Source: Monilinia fructicola
Lineage: Eukaryota > Ascomycota > Leotiomycetes > Helotiales > Sclerotiniaceae
NCBI GenBank assembly: GCA_008692225.1
Contig: VICG01000002.1
Location: forward strand, 3,491,501 to 3,555,500
DNA length: 64,000 bases
Reading direction: 5' to 3'
Shown: positions 24,556 to 40,600 of the stretch, piece by piece
Layout of the letters: each line of letters begins with the position of its first letter
Numbering within the stretch: position 1 is the first letter of the stretch
Notes under the pieces: model-generated
Told to the model about the DNA's origin: nothing
Database searches by the model: none
The model's input: the letters and a program-made list of their open reading frames with translations, nothing else
Made by a program: the position numbers and the translations under genes

Positions 24556-26267
24556 CCATGGCATCGTGGGGCTTGTTGATTGGGTACGCGAGGACATGAA
24601 GCATGGCCCAAGGCCATCGTTGCCAGGATCATAGTGAAGCTTGCGCTTGGTTGACTTGATTGCGATTACCCATCCACCAAGACGACATTCAATCTCTGGT
24701 CATGAAACCCATAGGACTGATCAAGTATCCTCCTCACGAACATATCCTCACCCAACCGCATCCAACTCAATCCACGAAAGGGGCCTATGATGCTCCTTTC
24801 GTCACCTCAATATCTAATCTAGATATATCACATTATACACACCATATCATACACACGACTTGTACATATACCCTACTCGAATACGAACTTGCTTGATGAT
24901 CTCAGCATTTGAGCTAGTCTCCAGATTTCTTAGTCCGTCACAAAATCTTATGATCTTGTGCTCCTTAGCGAATGTTTATTTTATTTTTATTTTTTGAGGC
25001 AACATATTTTGTTGGTCTCCAATTTGGGACCGGTGGAGCTAAATGAATGGGATGGGTGGGAATTATTGGCGGGAAGGATGGATTGGGCGGAAACGGTTTA
25101 TAGGAAGAAAAGAGAGGTCGATTCCGGGGTTCCAGGCGGGTGATGTATGGGAGGATCAAATGATGGATACAATTTCACTTCATCTAATCGCATGGGATGC
25201 ATATGAATGAATGGCTGGGAGGCAGGGCTGATGGCATCGGGAATTGGGGCTGCAGATAAAAATGGCTGGCAGACATAGCAGTGCAGATGATCCATTACAT
25301 AACTAGTTGACATCAACGAGATGAATATTCCCACGCAAAAATGATTGTATGCAAAAAGATTGCTCGTCGTTCTGAATAGTGAGGAGTGATCAGACAGCTA
25401 TCCCCGGCAATGAGAGCTGTGACAATGGTCTGGACAGCAGCGAAAAGGGTGGCCAAAACTAGATGTAGTACCTGACCTATAAAATTCTCATCATATTGAG
25501 ATCAAGCCACCGCATTGGGCTATCGACAACCAATCTCCCAATTCGAATTTGCAAAATCGGGACTCATTGTTTCAAGCGAAAAGGGACGCGACCTGTACCA
25601 AATTGAAAGATTGGAGCATCCGATCCGGCCAGCTGTTCTCTTTATCCAGGGCTGGGGAAAGAGAAGGCCGGCCGATGAGCGATCGGGAGGGCATGGGAGG
25701 GAGCTTACCGAGCAGATTTCAGGGGGAAGGGGAAGGGGAAGGGGAAAGGGAAGGGGAAGGAGGGCAGACGCGATCGGTGGGTACAGTAGGAGTCATACTG
25801 CCCTTCCGCGTGTGAATGAATGAATCTTTGACGATGAGACGATGAGACGATGAATCCATCCCCCTTTTCTTTATATTTTTATTATTATTTTCCTTTTTTT
25901 TTCTTCTCTTCCCCCGGATACCGTTGGGGATTTAGTGGTGGGGTTGTTGTTTGGGGCTTGAAGGTTTTGAGGTTTATTTTAGGTGGAGGGAGGGGAAGGG
26001 GGGGGGAGGGAAGGGGGGGGGTTCGCATGTGGGGGGAGGGGGGGGGGGGGGAGGGGGTTCTTTTGGATTGTTTGGGGTGGATGGATGGATGGCAGCTGGT
26101 TCTGGTCAATTTTTTATGGTAGGTTGGGGATTTGGATTGAGATTTATTAAAGGGACGGGACATCGGGAAGGTTTCAATTAATGACCTACCTAGGTACCTG
26201 CTTCAAGGTTGTTATTTCAGGGTTACTCCTCTATAGCAAGTAAGTCAGTCGATGTGGATTTGGATAT
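24556..26267. other. Intergenic, with G-rich tract
   Basis: No gene is supported. It includes GGGGAA repeats near 25725-25760, a pyrimidine run near 25860-25915 and a strongly G-rich tract at about 25982-26057 that could form G-quadruplex structures on the plus strand. At 26183-26200 are CTACCTAGGTACC words just before the AT-rich block begins. Confidence 0.5.
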
Positions 26268-27081
26268 TACTCGAGCGGGTTTTCAAAGAGATATAACCTT
26301 ACGCGAACATAAAACTTCTCATCACATAACGTGATCTTGATGTAATTTTATATAATCTAGAAGTATTACAGATTTAGTATTTTGATATTTGCTAATTATA
26401 AGCAAATTTAGATAACAAAAGCTGATTTTACAAGAATAATAATTTAGTGTGATATAATCTGTGAATATTAAAAGAATCGATAGGTATCTTGAAGATTTCT
26501 ATTAAGATTTAATAAATTGATGAATAGTATAAGTAAACTTATATAGTTCTATTAGATAAATAAAAGAGAAAGTAAATTTTCTATATATTATTTTAAAATT
26601 TAAATCTTTTAATTGATGGTTAGGATATTTATAAATAACGTTTAGATATAAGAGAATTTATTAATTTTAAGAGGGTAAATTTACTTCTTTATATAAGATG
26701 TATAAGTGTTTCTTTATTAAAATTTTAAGTTTCTTATTCTTTATATTAATATATTAATATATATATATTCTTAAATCTTTAAAATATCTAATAAAACTTT
26801 AAAGCTTATATTATTTTTCTATAATTTTAGTTTTTAATATTTAAATATTATATTAATTTGAATTAATTAATATATTAATAAATTTATTAGATTTTTAAAA
26901 ATTACTAACTTTAGAATACTAGTATTCTTTTAAGATTGATTTTTATATTATAAAAAGTTTAAAAGAGATATAAAAATACTAGATTTATAATATATTTAGA
27001 TTATAAAAAATTATATTAAGATTTCGTTTAATAATTATAGGTTTTATACTCGCCTATACCTCTTTTAAAACGCGCTCGAGT
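26268..27081. mobile_element. TIR element with CTCGAGCG ends
   Basis: Ends are inverted: the left ACTCGAGCGGGTTTTCAAAG pairs with the complement of the right ACTCGAGCGCGTTTTAAAAG, and similarity continues through AGATATAA/AGGTATAG and ATAAAACTT/ATAAAACCT. The interior (about 814 bp overall) is very AT-rich with no coding remnant. TA next to CTCGAG on the right, and at the corresponding site on the left, would fit a TA target duplication. It marks the left edge of the large AT-rich block. Confidence 0.7.
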
Positions 27082-27123
27082 AGAATATTATATTTTATAA
27101 ATATAGTATTATAGATACTTATA

Positions 27124-28574
<1,451 letters not shown>

Positions 28575-28585
28575 AGTTTATAAGT

Positions 28586-28864
28586 TGTCACGCAAAAGTG
28601 ATCATGTGATCCTATTATATTATTGGTGGGGAATAGACCGAAGGTCTATTCCGATCCTTTAATACCGATCTCGGATACGTGAAGCATTTTATGCTGCTTT
28701 TGATTAAAGATTATATATCGCTTTTTTAGTTATATATATTCTTTTTATTACTTTGTAATAGAAGCAGAATTATTAATTTATTTATATATATTATATTTTA
28801 TATTTTATGTTTATTTCTATTAATGATTTTTTGTATACTCTTATATAATTTGTCCTTCGTGATA
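28586..28864 (+). repeat. Left LTR
   Basis: Aligned by eye with 37004-37291; shared blocks include CGCTTTTTTAGTTATATATA and the 3' end GTCCTTCGT. It retains GTGATCATGTGATCC and GGTCTATTCCGATCC, so it is less mutated than the right LTR in its first 80 bases. Confidence 0.9.
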
Positions 28865-31800
28865 ATTATAAGCCTAATATAGCATTTAATTTTTTATTGC
28901 TTTTTTCAATATATTTATATAAATCATTATTAAAAAACTTTATTTTTTTATCTATTTAAAATCATTATGTTATTTAATAACAAATTATAGCTTATTAATT
29001 AATTGGAATAAATAGGCTAAATAATATTATATTCTTTTAAAAAGCGAATATAATACAAAGGATATATATAGGAATAAAATTAACTTTTGATACTTTTTTA
29101 TATTATAGGAATTTAATAAATCAATTGGTTGAATATTATTTTACTTATTTTTATTATTAAATTAAAAAATTAATGAATTAAACAAACTAAAAGTGATTAA
29201 AAAATATTATTGTGAAAAAAGCAAATATAATATTATAATAATTGGTATAAATTAAAGTATAATAATTAATATCTTTACTTTTAATAATATATGAGTATTT
29301 TTATAATTATTAAGTTTATAAAATTATAAAAGTTAAAAATATTAATAATAAAGGATCTTTAAAAAGAATATAATTAAAGAAAGCGATTTTGAAGAGTAAT
29401 TAAAAGTATATACTTTATTAAAAGAATGTTATATATTATAAAGTGTATGAATTAAATTAATATTATTATTAATCTTTAACTTTTTATAGAAATTATTTAT
29501 TTATTAAATAATAATAAATTATTTTTGTTTATAATTCTTTATTTTAAAAAACATGATTTATTTTTATTAATATTATTATAGTAATATAAGTTTAATGAAT
29601 AATATATAAATAAACGCTTATAAATATAATATTAGATAAAAATAATTCTTTTAAAAATGGTATAAAAAATGGTTATATGTATATTTAAAAGCAATTATGT
29701 ATAATTTTAACAAAATTAAAAAAATTGAAGTAATTATCGATTTTCTTAATATTATAAAATTAAAGTTCTTATTTATATACGTTTAAGCATAATTTAATAT
29801 TATTAAAATAAATCTTTATATAGAATTATTTATATTAAATTTTAATAATTATAATAATATAATATATTCAAAGCTTAATAAAATATATAAAATCCAAAGA
29901 ACAAAGGTATATACTATTTAAAGAGTAATAATAAAAGTAACTTTTAATCAAAATGCTTTTATAAAAAATAGATTTAAATATAAATACTTTTGTTAATTAA
30001 AGAATTATTAAGGTTAATTATATTACAAATAAAATTTAAAAAAGTATAAAAATGTTAAATTTGCTTTTACAAGTAAATGTATTAATTAATTAAATAAAAA
30101 GCTATTTAAAAAGATTATTAAAAAAAAGATTGAATTAAAAGTATATAATTAATAATTTAAATATTTAATTTTAAGATTTGTAAAAAAAAGATGGTTATTA
30201 AATAATTAAAAAAGTAAGAAAAGTATTTTTTACTTATATAATCTTTTAATAATTTAATTTTGGAATTTATTTAATTGTTTTAATTATTAATTTTTATTAT
30301 CTTTATTTATTTTTACTTTTTTTAATAATTATAAATTAATTTACTTTGATTAATAATATTTTATTATTTAATAATTTCAAATATATCTTATTTGATCTTT
30401 AATAATGTAATTAAAACTAGTACAATTTTATATTAGAATGATTAGGTAAAGGATTATATATTATAATTAATATTTTAAATAATAATAATAATTTTCGATT
30501 AATAAATTTTATTCTTTTTAAATATTACTTTTTGTATTCTAGGTTTTTATATAAATATTATTTTGAAGGTTATTCTTACAAAGTTAGGAGTATAAGTATA
30601 TGATTATAATAATACTTTTTATATAAATATTATAAAGAAAAAGTATTATTTTTGCTTTAACTTAATTAAAAAAAATAATCTTTTACTTTTTAGAATATAA
30701 ATCTTTATTTTTTACTTTATTTTAATCTTTTTTACTTATTCTAATAAATAATTATTATATAATATATCCTATAATCTCAAATGATTAATATTGCTTATTT
30801 AAACATTTAAAAGATCCTTAAAAGATCTAAAAAATTAATTTCAAAAGAAATATAGTATAAATATGCAAAACATTTTAGAAAACAAGTATTAAAGCATTTA
30901 GTTATATTAGCTTTAAAAAGTAAAAATTATTAATATTCCCAAAAAAAAATATATAGAATACTTTTTTTATTTATATTTTATAAATTATATTAAAAGTATT
31001 TAAGGAATAACCTTTTTAATCCTTTTATAAAATATAATAAAATCTTTTTAATTTTCTATAAAGATTATAATAAATTAAATTAATTATTAATAATTAAAAA
31101 AGATATTTAATAAAATATTCTTACTTTTTTTATATTTATTAATAAATTATTTATAAAATATTTTTAACAATTAAGAAATTTCTTATTCTAGATTAATAGA
31201 AAAATATAAATTATTAATAATAATAATTAAATAGGATTATAATATATTTATTATTGTAATCTCAAGATTAATAAAATTTGAAAAATAAATTATCTCTTAA
31301 AAGGTATTAAATTAAAGTTTTTATTATTATATACTTATTAATCTAATAAAGAAGTAAAATAAAAGTCAAAATAGAAGATCATTACGAAACAGATCAAAAT
31401 ACATTAATTTTAAGGATTATTAAATAAAATATAAATAAAAACTACTTTTACAATTATTTATTTATATAATATTAGTTTATTATAAAATTGATTTTTTAGA
31501 ATTACCTTAACAAGTTTTTAATATATAATTTAAAGATTACTTATTAAAAGAATAATTTTATTTTTATTATTTAAATCTCAATGGAATTTACAACCTTAAT
31601 TAAAACAGTATTTTTTCCAATATAGTTGTAAAGTATACCCTTTAAATAAAGATTGAAAAAGCTAATATATATAGAAAAATAGTATAAAACTAATTCCTTA
31701 AGTTTATATAAAATATTTAATAGAAATATATTGCAAAATTAAATATTTATTATATCTTAAATTTTATAATTTAATTATATTATTATTATTCGAAATATAA

Positions 31801-33559
31801 CTTTTAATAAAGATTATATATATAAAAACAATCTTTATTAATTAATAAATCTACCTTTACCTAAAAGTAATATTTAGAGAAATTGCTTTTTACATTAGAA
31901 TATATTAAGTAAAATAAAATCTAATAAATTGATCCTAAAAGAAAATAATATTATAAACAGTAATTAAATAAATATTTAAATAGAATATCAAAATCAAAAT
32001 TCTAATTATTATATATATTAAAAGAAAAAGTAATACCAATAAGTTATTCTTAAAGGGTAAATTCTTAATCTTTAAAAGTAAAAAAAAGATCTTTTCGAAT
32101 AATGATTTTATATTAACTTATTTAATATATCTATTAAAAGATTAAGGGGATGGAAAAAGTTTTAGGAGAATAATTTAATAATATTGATCTATTAATAGGA
32201 TTATTAATTAATTAAGTATTATTAATTAAATATTATTTTCATTAAATAATATAGAGAATAATATTGTAATAAACTCAAATAATATTAGTATAAATAATCT
32301 TTAATTTAATAGATATTAATTATATAGATTAATTCGAATTTTATATTTAATATAAAAAAAAATTAATTGGAAAATATATAAAGATCCAATAAAAGTACAT
32401 TATTTACAATAATTAATAATAATTCTAAATACTATTACTCAAAATTATATATAGTATCTTAATATAAAATACTTAGTTAAGGAATACTCTTTTTTAAACA
32501 AAGAAAAAGATTACTCCACTTGTAATTCAATAAATATATTCTTACAATTAAATCAACTTAATGAATTGTATTATAAAAAGACTTTTAAACACTTAATCAT
32601 TAAGTTTTTAAATAAATTTAATTCATAAAAGTATTAATTATTCTACAATAAGAAGATTGATTAATCATTAATATTTAATTAATTATTAAAAAATCGAATT
32701 CCATTTGATTAATCATCAATATATACTTTTTCAATCATTTATAAATGTATACATTATAATTAATAATATAATGGTTATAGAATACAAGATTATATATTAG
32801 AATAATAATTATATAAAGAATTGAATAAAAAAGTATTGAAAAAACTTGAATGAATTCCACTTAATATTTTGGCCTAATTAATTTAATATAAAAAAATTGG
32901 AAATTAAAGAGGGATTTTATAATAATTTATAATATAATTATTATAATAATTTTAAATAAATTTATTATTTTTTAAATTACTTAAAAAATAATTAATTATT
33001 AAATTAATCTATTGCTTAAATGTTTTTTTATTACTTAAAAATTAAAATTAATTAAAAGAATATTTTTTTTAAAAAGGAATTTAAGTAAAATTGTATAAAA
33101 AAAGATTAATAATCTTTAAGGGAGAAATATATAAAAAATAATAAATTTGGATTAAACAATAATATATCCGATTTTCCTTTTAATAAGTATTTAATTATAA
33201 GAATAATTAATAAGGAATTTATAAATAAATAAAAATTAAAATTAGTAATATACGTAATAATTTTTAAGAGAAAAGTTATAATTAAAATTATTTATACTAT
33301 TACTCTTCATTTTTCACTTTTTTTCGAATAGTTATAATAATAATTGCATAAATATAACCTTAAAATTAAGTAATATAATATAATTAATATTTTTGTTAAT
33401 ATAATCTATAATTCTTAATAAAGTACTAGTATATTGTTAACTATTGGATAAGTATAAAATCCTTAAAAAGATTATAATTTTGGAATTATATGCTTTATAA
33501 ATTAAAAGATTTATTTACAATATAATTTCAAAAAGCTTATATCCATATTTATATGTTTA

Positions 33560-33860
33560 GGATTAAAGATTTGTAAAAAAAAGCTCTTACATATACTTCA
33601 ATAAAGATTATAAATTTATAGTATTATTCTTTATAAATAATATTTAGATTATATATTATACTACAAAAAGTATAAATAAGAATATTTAAGAAATTTATTA
33701 AATAGTTAAAAGAAGTATATAAGTTCTGAAAAGTTAAATAATATAAAATGGTTCCTGGGTATTCGTATATTTAAAGATTAATCTTTAGAATAAGCTTCCT
33801 ATTTATTTATAATATATATATTAAAAAGATTATTAAAAAGTTTAATTTAATTAATAAAAA
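33560..33860 (+). pseudogene. Copia reverse transcriptase remnant
   Basis: At 33621-33644 the frame reads VLFFINNI, the position of the copia catalytic YVDD box with Asp-to-Asn and Tyr-to-Phe style changes. At 33749-33766 it reads WFLGIR followed by FKD, matching the conserved WFLGI-V-RD block of copia polymerases, but with stop codons soon after. The gene is dead. Confidence 0.75.
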
Positions 33861-34339
33861 TATATATACTCCTTTTCCAATTATAATATTTCAAAAAGAA
33901 TAAAAAAAATGCTTTTATAATGTTTAAAAAGGTATATTAAAAAAAAATTGAATTAATTCTATATATTATAATAACAATCCAAGTAAACATTGCTTTTGTA
34001 TAGCTTTTCAACTCAATTATTATCTAATTAACCTTTCTTAAGATCATATGAATGTAGTAGATCATTATATTCAATATTTATAGAATATAAGATTCCTAGG
34101 AATAAAGTACTCTTATAAAGCATATTCTATAGTTTTTAATATTTTTTAATATATCATTTGTAGATGATCCTAAAACACGAAGATTATTCTAAAGGTATAT
34201 AATGTTATTTTTCAATGGCTTTATTGCATAAAAAATAATATAATAAAATACTATAACTATTTTTATTATTAAAATAGAACTCCTTAAAATAGAATAATCC
34301 TTAAAAAAGATTATAATCATTTTTAGATTTTTTAAAAAA

Positions 34340-34630
34340 AATGGATCTTACAGTTAAAAAGCCTACTATTATATATTGTAATAACACTTAAATAATCCGT
34401 TTAATAATTAATAAAAACAAAAGAATTTCCATTAAACTCAAATACGTTAATATATAGAATATATAGTTAAGGTAAAAATACTTAAAGGATAGTTTTATTA
34501 TATTATATTTATTAATAGATTAAATACTTATTAATGAATTAATTAAAAATTTCATTTATCAAAAATTTAAGCATTTTAGATTATTATTTAATCTTACAAA
34601 ATGTTCGATCTTAGAATTAAATAAAATTAA
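34340..34630 (+). pseudogene. Copia RNase H remnant
   Basis: Reads KKPTIIYCNN followed after stops by ISIKLKYVNI, LTKCSIL and other fragments matching the copia RNase H order: PT-IYCDN, the SRTKHIDI-type block, the long ADxLTK block, and the terminal leucine-rich segment. The DN to NN change again fits G-to-A mutation. Confidence 0.7.
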
Positions 34631-34742
34631 AAAGATTAATTACATAAAACCTTTTTAAAAGTTTTATATATTATGCATTTTCAAGAATGTAATATTATAA
34701 TAAATTAAAGATTATCGTATAATTTAAAAACTATTTACTCTT

Positions 34743-34994
34743 TTAAGGGTTTTTAAGCTTTATTTTTATTTTACAAAATTTTTTAATTTCTTTTTCAATA
34801 ATTTTATCTTTTTTTTTCTTTTTTTCCTTAACAATCCTTTTTTTATTCAATTTAATTTGTATATAAATAATATTAACTTTTATCCTTTCTAATTTTATAA
34901 TCTTTTGCAGTTCTACAATCTCAGGATTAGAATCTACTAATTTATCACTAGAATCTAAAAGTAGAATAATCTTTTTTTTAAAAGAAAGATATTT
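34743..34994 (-). pseudogene. Antisense stop-free remnant in the copia 3' region
   Basis: On the minus strand 83 codons stay open in DNA that is otherwise full of stops in every frame. The peptide has an LLLDSSDKLVDSNPEIVELQ segment and then a Lys/Glu-rich, coiled-coil-like stretch (KKKDKIIEKEIKKF) and ends LKNP. There is no ATG in the frame. It may be the mutated end of an antisense gene carried by the element, or of another element inserted there. I do not recognise the family. Confidence 0.35.
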
Positions 34995-37003
34995 TTATAA
35001 TAAATACGTTTTTTATAAATAATAATAAAAAATTAAGAACTTTAAAAGCTTATATTATAAAAATTAAAAAGTTTATAATAATAAAAGCATTACAATAAGC
35101 AGGGCAAAAAGCAAAATTTTAAAAGAGAATAGAATCTAGAATTTTAAAAAGAGTGAAAATGCAGAATTTTATACAATAGGATTATAAACAATTAATAAGG
35201 AGGATTCTATAATAAAAAGATTAAGATAACCTTAGAGTAAAAAATATTAGTATAAAGTATTTAAAGAAGCTTCTTTGTAAATAATAATATTATCCAATTT
35301 AATTACTTTATAATCCTTTTAAATATTTTTGAATAAATTCTTTTGATTATTTAAAATATTAATTTATAATTAAATAAAAAAGTGCTAAGAAGAAGTATTA
35401 TATAATCTTAAGGATTAAAAGAAGTAAAAGGATTATATATAAAAGCAAGTAATTCTTTATATAATATTTTTATATCTTTTTTTTAATCTATTAATATTAT
35501 TTTCTTTATATTATAATATAATTTTATTTACTCTTATAATTAATATATATTAGTTTAATATTATTTTAATTAAAGAAATAGAAAATTTATTTGTGAAAAG
35601 AATAACTTTATTTTAATCCTTAAAGCTTATATAAATAATTAATAATTTTATATAAATCAAAAGTAATTATAATATAAAGATAACTTTTTATAATGTATAT
35701 AACAATTTTTTATAGTATTAATATTATTAATATATTTACTATTACTATTCTCTAAATAAAACAATTTAATATAATGAAAACAAAGGTGTTTTTAATAAAC
35801 ATCAAAAACAAAAATAAAAGCAATAAAACAATATAATTATAGAAGTAATTTTTTAATTTAGATAATTTTTTAACCTTTATAATAAATGCTTTTATATCCT
35901 TATCATTATCATTCATATCCATAATCTTATAAATATATAATAAAAAGGTAATTTATAATAAAAACAATTAATTAGCTATATTCCTATATTTCTAAAAAGC
36001 AATTCACGTTTTATTAGGTATTCTCAAAACTTATAACTTTTAAGCTTTTACGCTAAAGGACTTTTAAATTGTCACTTTTGTTATTGCCAGAATAACAGCA
36101 GATTTTTACATTTTTAAGAGATACCTAAAAATGATTAAGATTAATAAAATATTTTTTAAATAAATAATTAAAATATATTTATAATAGAAAATCTTGTACA
36201 GTTATAAAATTATAATTAAATTTTTCGCTTTATAATCCCTCAAAATCCCTATTTGAATTATAAGATTTTAATATATTACAAGTAAAACTAAGTTAAATCG
36301 CAATATATTAATATTTATATTAAAATTAATACTGCAAATAGCTTTTATTAGGTAGATAAAAATCTAATATTTAATCCTTTATGCTTTATTATATAAGCTT
36401 AAATTACTTAATTTTACTTTAATTGTTTAATTGCTTTTTTTAATTATTTTAAAAGTATATTAAAATAAATAAAAATAATTAAATTAAAAATATTAAGAAT
36501 TATTCTAATATATTTTTATAAAGCTTTTTATATAAATTTAAAAGTTATATGTTGTTTGTTCAATCATATTCTTTACTATTTACAAGGCTATAGCATACCT
36601 ATCTATTGAATTAAGTAACTAAGCATTATTAGTACTTTAACAAACTCTAACAAATTCTATGCATTCAAACGTACTTAAATACATTTTTCACCTTATTTAT
36701 AATATATTCAATACATTTTACTACTTAATATAAAAAATTATATAAACGCCCATTTGTGTTTACCCAATCAACGATTATTAATTATATTAGAAATTAAGGG
36801 TTAAATATTCCTTCTTTAATCTTAAATTAACATACTTTCTTTATAGTTTTTTTTTTTTTATTCTTAAATTTAATTCTTAGTAACAATAATACCCCTTTTC
36901 AATATATAATTAACAAATCAGATTAATATATATATACTCGTTTATATATTAATAAAAAATTATATTTTATTAATTCCTAATAGATTAACTTAATTTTAGG
37001 GGA

Positions 37004-37291
37004 TGTATTATACAAAAGTAAAAATAATTATATAATTCTACCATGGGGATCATTAGTAGAGAATAAATCAAAGGTTTATTCTAATTTTTTAATATTAATC
37101 TTAGATATATAAAATACTCTGTACTCCCCAATTGAAGATTATACACCGCTTTTTTAGTTATATATACTTCTCCTACTACTCTATAGTAAAAGTAAAATTA
37201 TTAGCTTACTTATATATACTATATTCTATATTTTGTACTTGCTCCTATTAGTAATCCTCGTATGCTCTCGTATGACTCGTCCTTCGTAACA
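37004..37291 (+). repeat. Right LTR
   Basis: Begins TGTATTATACAAAAG directly after the purine tract and ends GTCCTTCGTAACA. It is followed by the TAAGT target duplication. Confidence 0.9.
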
Positions 37292-37446
37292 TAAGTAAAA
37301 TATAATATATATATTTTTTATTATATATATATAATTATATATATTAAAAATCAATTTTTAATCGTTTAAATAGTAAATATCTTATTATATAAATTTATTA
37401 TAAATTTATTTTATAATATTTTTACTTAAATTAGAACTATAATTGT

Positions 37447-37771
37447 GACGAATATCACGTGCCTTAGACACGTGATATCTCATCACGCTAAGCGATACTG
37501 TACATATTGTCACGATCACATACTAGAGCGAATTAATAGAGGTTAGTTAACTAGAATAAGAAAGCTAAGGAGGGAAGAGATCTCTAGGAGACCTAGAGAT
37601 CTCTTATATGTATAACGAATATCATGTGCCTTAAGCACGTGATATCTCATCACGCTAAGCGATACTGTACATATAAGAGATCTCTAGGTCCCCTAGAGAT
37701 CTCTTCCCTCCTTAGCTTTCTTATTCTAGTTAATTAACCTCTATTGATTGGCTCTAGTATGTGATTGTAAT
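37447..37771. repeat. Unmutated direct/inverted repeat cassette
   Basis: Two 60-base direct repeats (about 37447-37506 and 37613-37672), each containing a CACGTG palindrome and ending GCGATACTGTACATAT, alternate with two inverted arms of about 105 bases (about 37508-37612 and 37667-37771). The arms share AGAGATCTCTAGG and AAGCTAAGGAGGGAAGAG. One arm edge, TGTCACGATCACATAC, resembles an LTR start. Unlike its surroundings, it keeps many CA and CG dinucleotides. Confidence 0.75.
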
Positions 37772-38395
37772 AATAATATACTTTATTAAAATTCTTTTTA
37801 TATATATTTATTTTATTAAAATTTATATTTATTAATATTATTATAATATAATACCTTTTTTATTATTTTATTTTTATTTTAAATTCTTTTTTATTTTTTA
37901 TTTTTGAAATTTAATATAAAAATTAAAGTATAATATTCTTAAAAAAAAAATAAAAACATAATTAAATATAAAAACATTAAAGAATAAAATATAATTTTTA
38001 AAAATCTTATATTTTTTATTTATTATAAAATTTAAATAAATTTTTATTATTTTATTAATTTTAATAATATATAATATTTTTTTTAAAAAAAATCATTATT
38101 ATAATTTATTTATATAGATTTATTATTATTTATGCTTTTAAATTATTTTAATAATAAATTAATTTATAATTATTTATTTTCCAAAGTTTAAAAATATAAA
38201 ATATAAAGGCGTATAATTATAATATAAAAGAAGCTTGATTATATAAGCTCCGCAGGACGAAGCTGCGAGGGAGGTTATGAAGGGCCGTTGTTATATGAAT
38301 ATCGAGCCTTAGGCGAGTTATATTATTGGCCGGCCCGAGCGGCCGTACTCAAAGCTCGTTATTAAATATTATAAAATCCTTCCTAACCTTATTAC
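37772..38395. other. AT-rich spacer with a GC-richer island
   Basis: Almost pure A/T from about 37775 to 38240, then a roughly 140-base GC-richer stretch (about 38248-38395) with GGCCGGCCCGAGCGGCC, ending directly at composite copy C. The island has no recognisable gene. Confidence 0.5.
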
Positions 38396-39852
<1,457 letters not shown>

Positions 39853-40600
39853 CACTATATATATTAATAGTTTTTATCTAAATTTATAAATTATATAATG
39901 CTTTTATTATTATATATAATAAAAATTTATTATACTTTTTTTTTCTTTATTTTATAATGCTTTTATAAATTTAATAATAATAATTAAAACAAAATTAAAT
40001 GTTTTATTTAATATAACTTTTTATTTCTTTATAATTATAATTAAACTTAATTTATTGAAAGTTAAAATATAGATAATATAAAATAGTATATTTTTAAACT
40101 TTTTTTATATATTATATAAAACTTTCATTTTTCAAAATCTAAATAAATAAAATATTAATTTATTAAATTCTTAATATTTTAAAGTTTTACTTAGAGAATT
40201 TTATAGATTTATTGATTTGTTATAAATTTTTAAAGATTTAATATAAATTTCGTTTTCGGTTGATTTTTTAGCTCAGCATTGATTCAAAACAACGCTAAGT
40301 ATATAATATTTATTTCTCAACAATTTGAAATTTAATAAGCTTAAAAATTATATATTTAAAAAGCGTATAATTTAAAGAATATGATTATTTATTTTAATAT
40401 TATTTTATCTATTATTCTAACTTATAATATTGATATAATATAATTATATACTTTTGTTAAGATTTCTATATTCCCGTATAAACGTTACGTAGTTTTTTTA
40501 GACCAATCAGCTTCCAGTTAATGAGACGTTTTAGAATATATAACTTATAGATGTATTAGGAATATTAAAATTGAAAAATAAAGGGTTTAAAAGTATAAAA
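39853..40600. other. AT-rich, no gene
   Basis: Continuation of the AT-rich block. No coding signal and no recognised element. Confidence 0.6.

Larger units (their letters stand above)
28586..37291 (+). mobile_element. RIP-degraded Ty1/copia LTR retrotransposon, about 8.7 kb
   Basis: The left LTR (28586-28864) and right LTR (37004-37291) align over most of their length in the same orientation. The element begins TGTCACGC and ends TAACA. The 5 bp target duplication TAAGT is perfect (28581-28585 and 37292-37296). A purine tract AGGGGA lies immediately before the right LTR. The interior is saturated with A/T and stops, so no protein is encoded, but copia reverse transcriptase and RNase H traces remain in the correct order. 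About 2.3 kb of extra sequence lies between the RNase H trace and the right LTR, and the total is longer than a usual copia element. Gag, protease and integrase cannot be recognised by eye. Confidence 0.92.
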
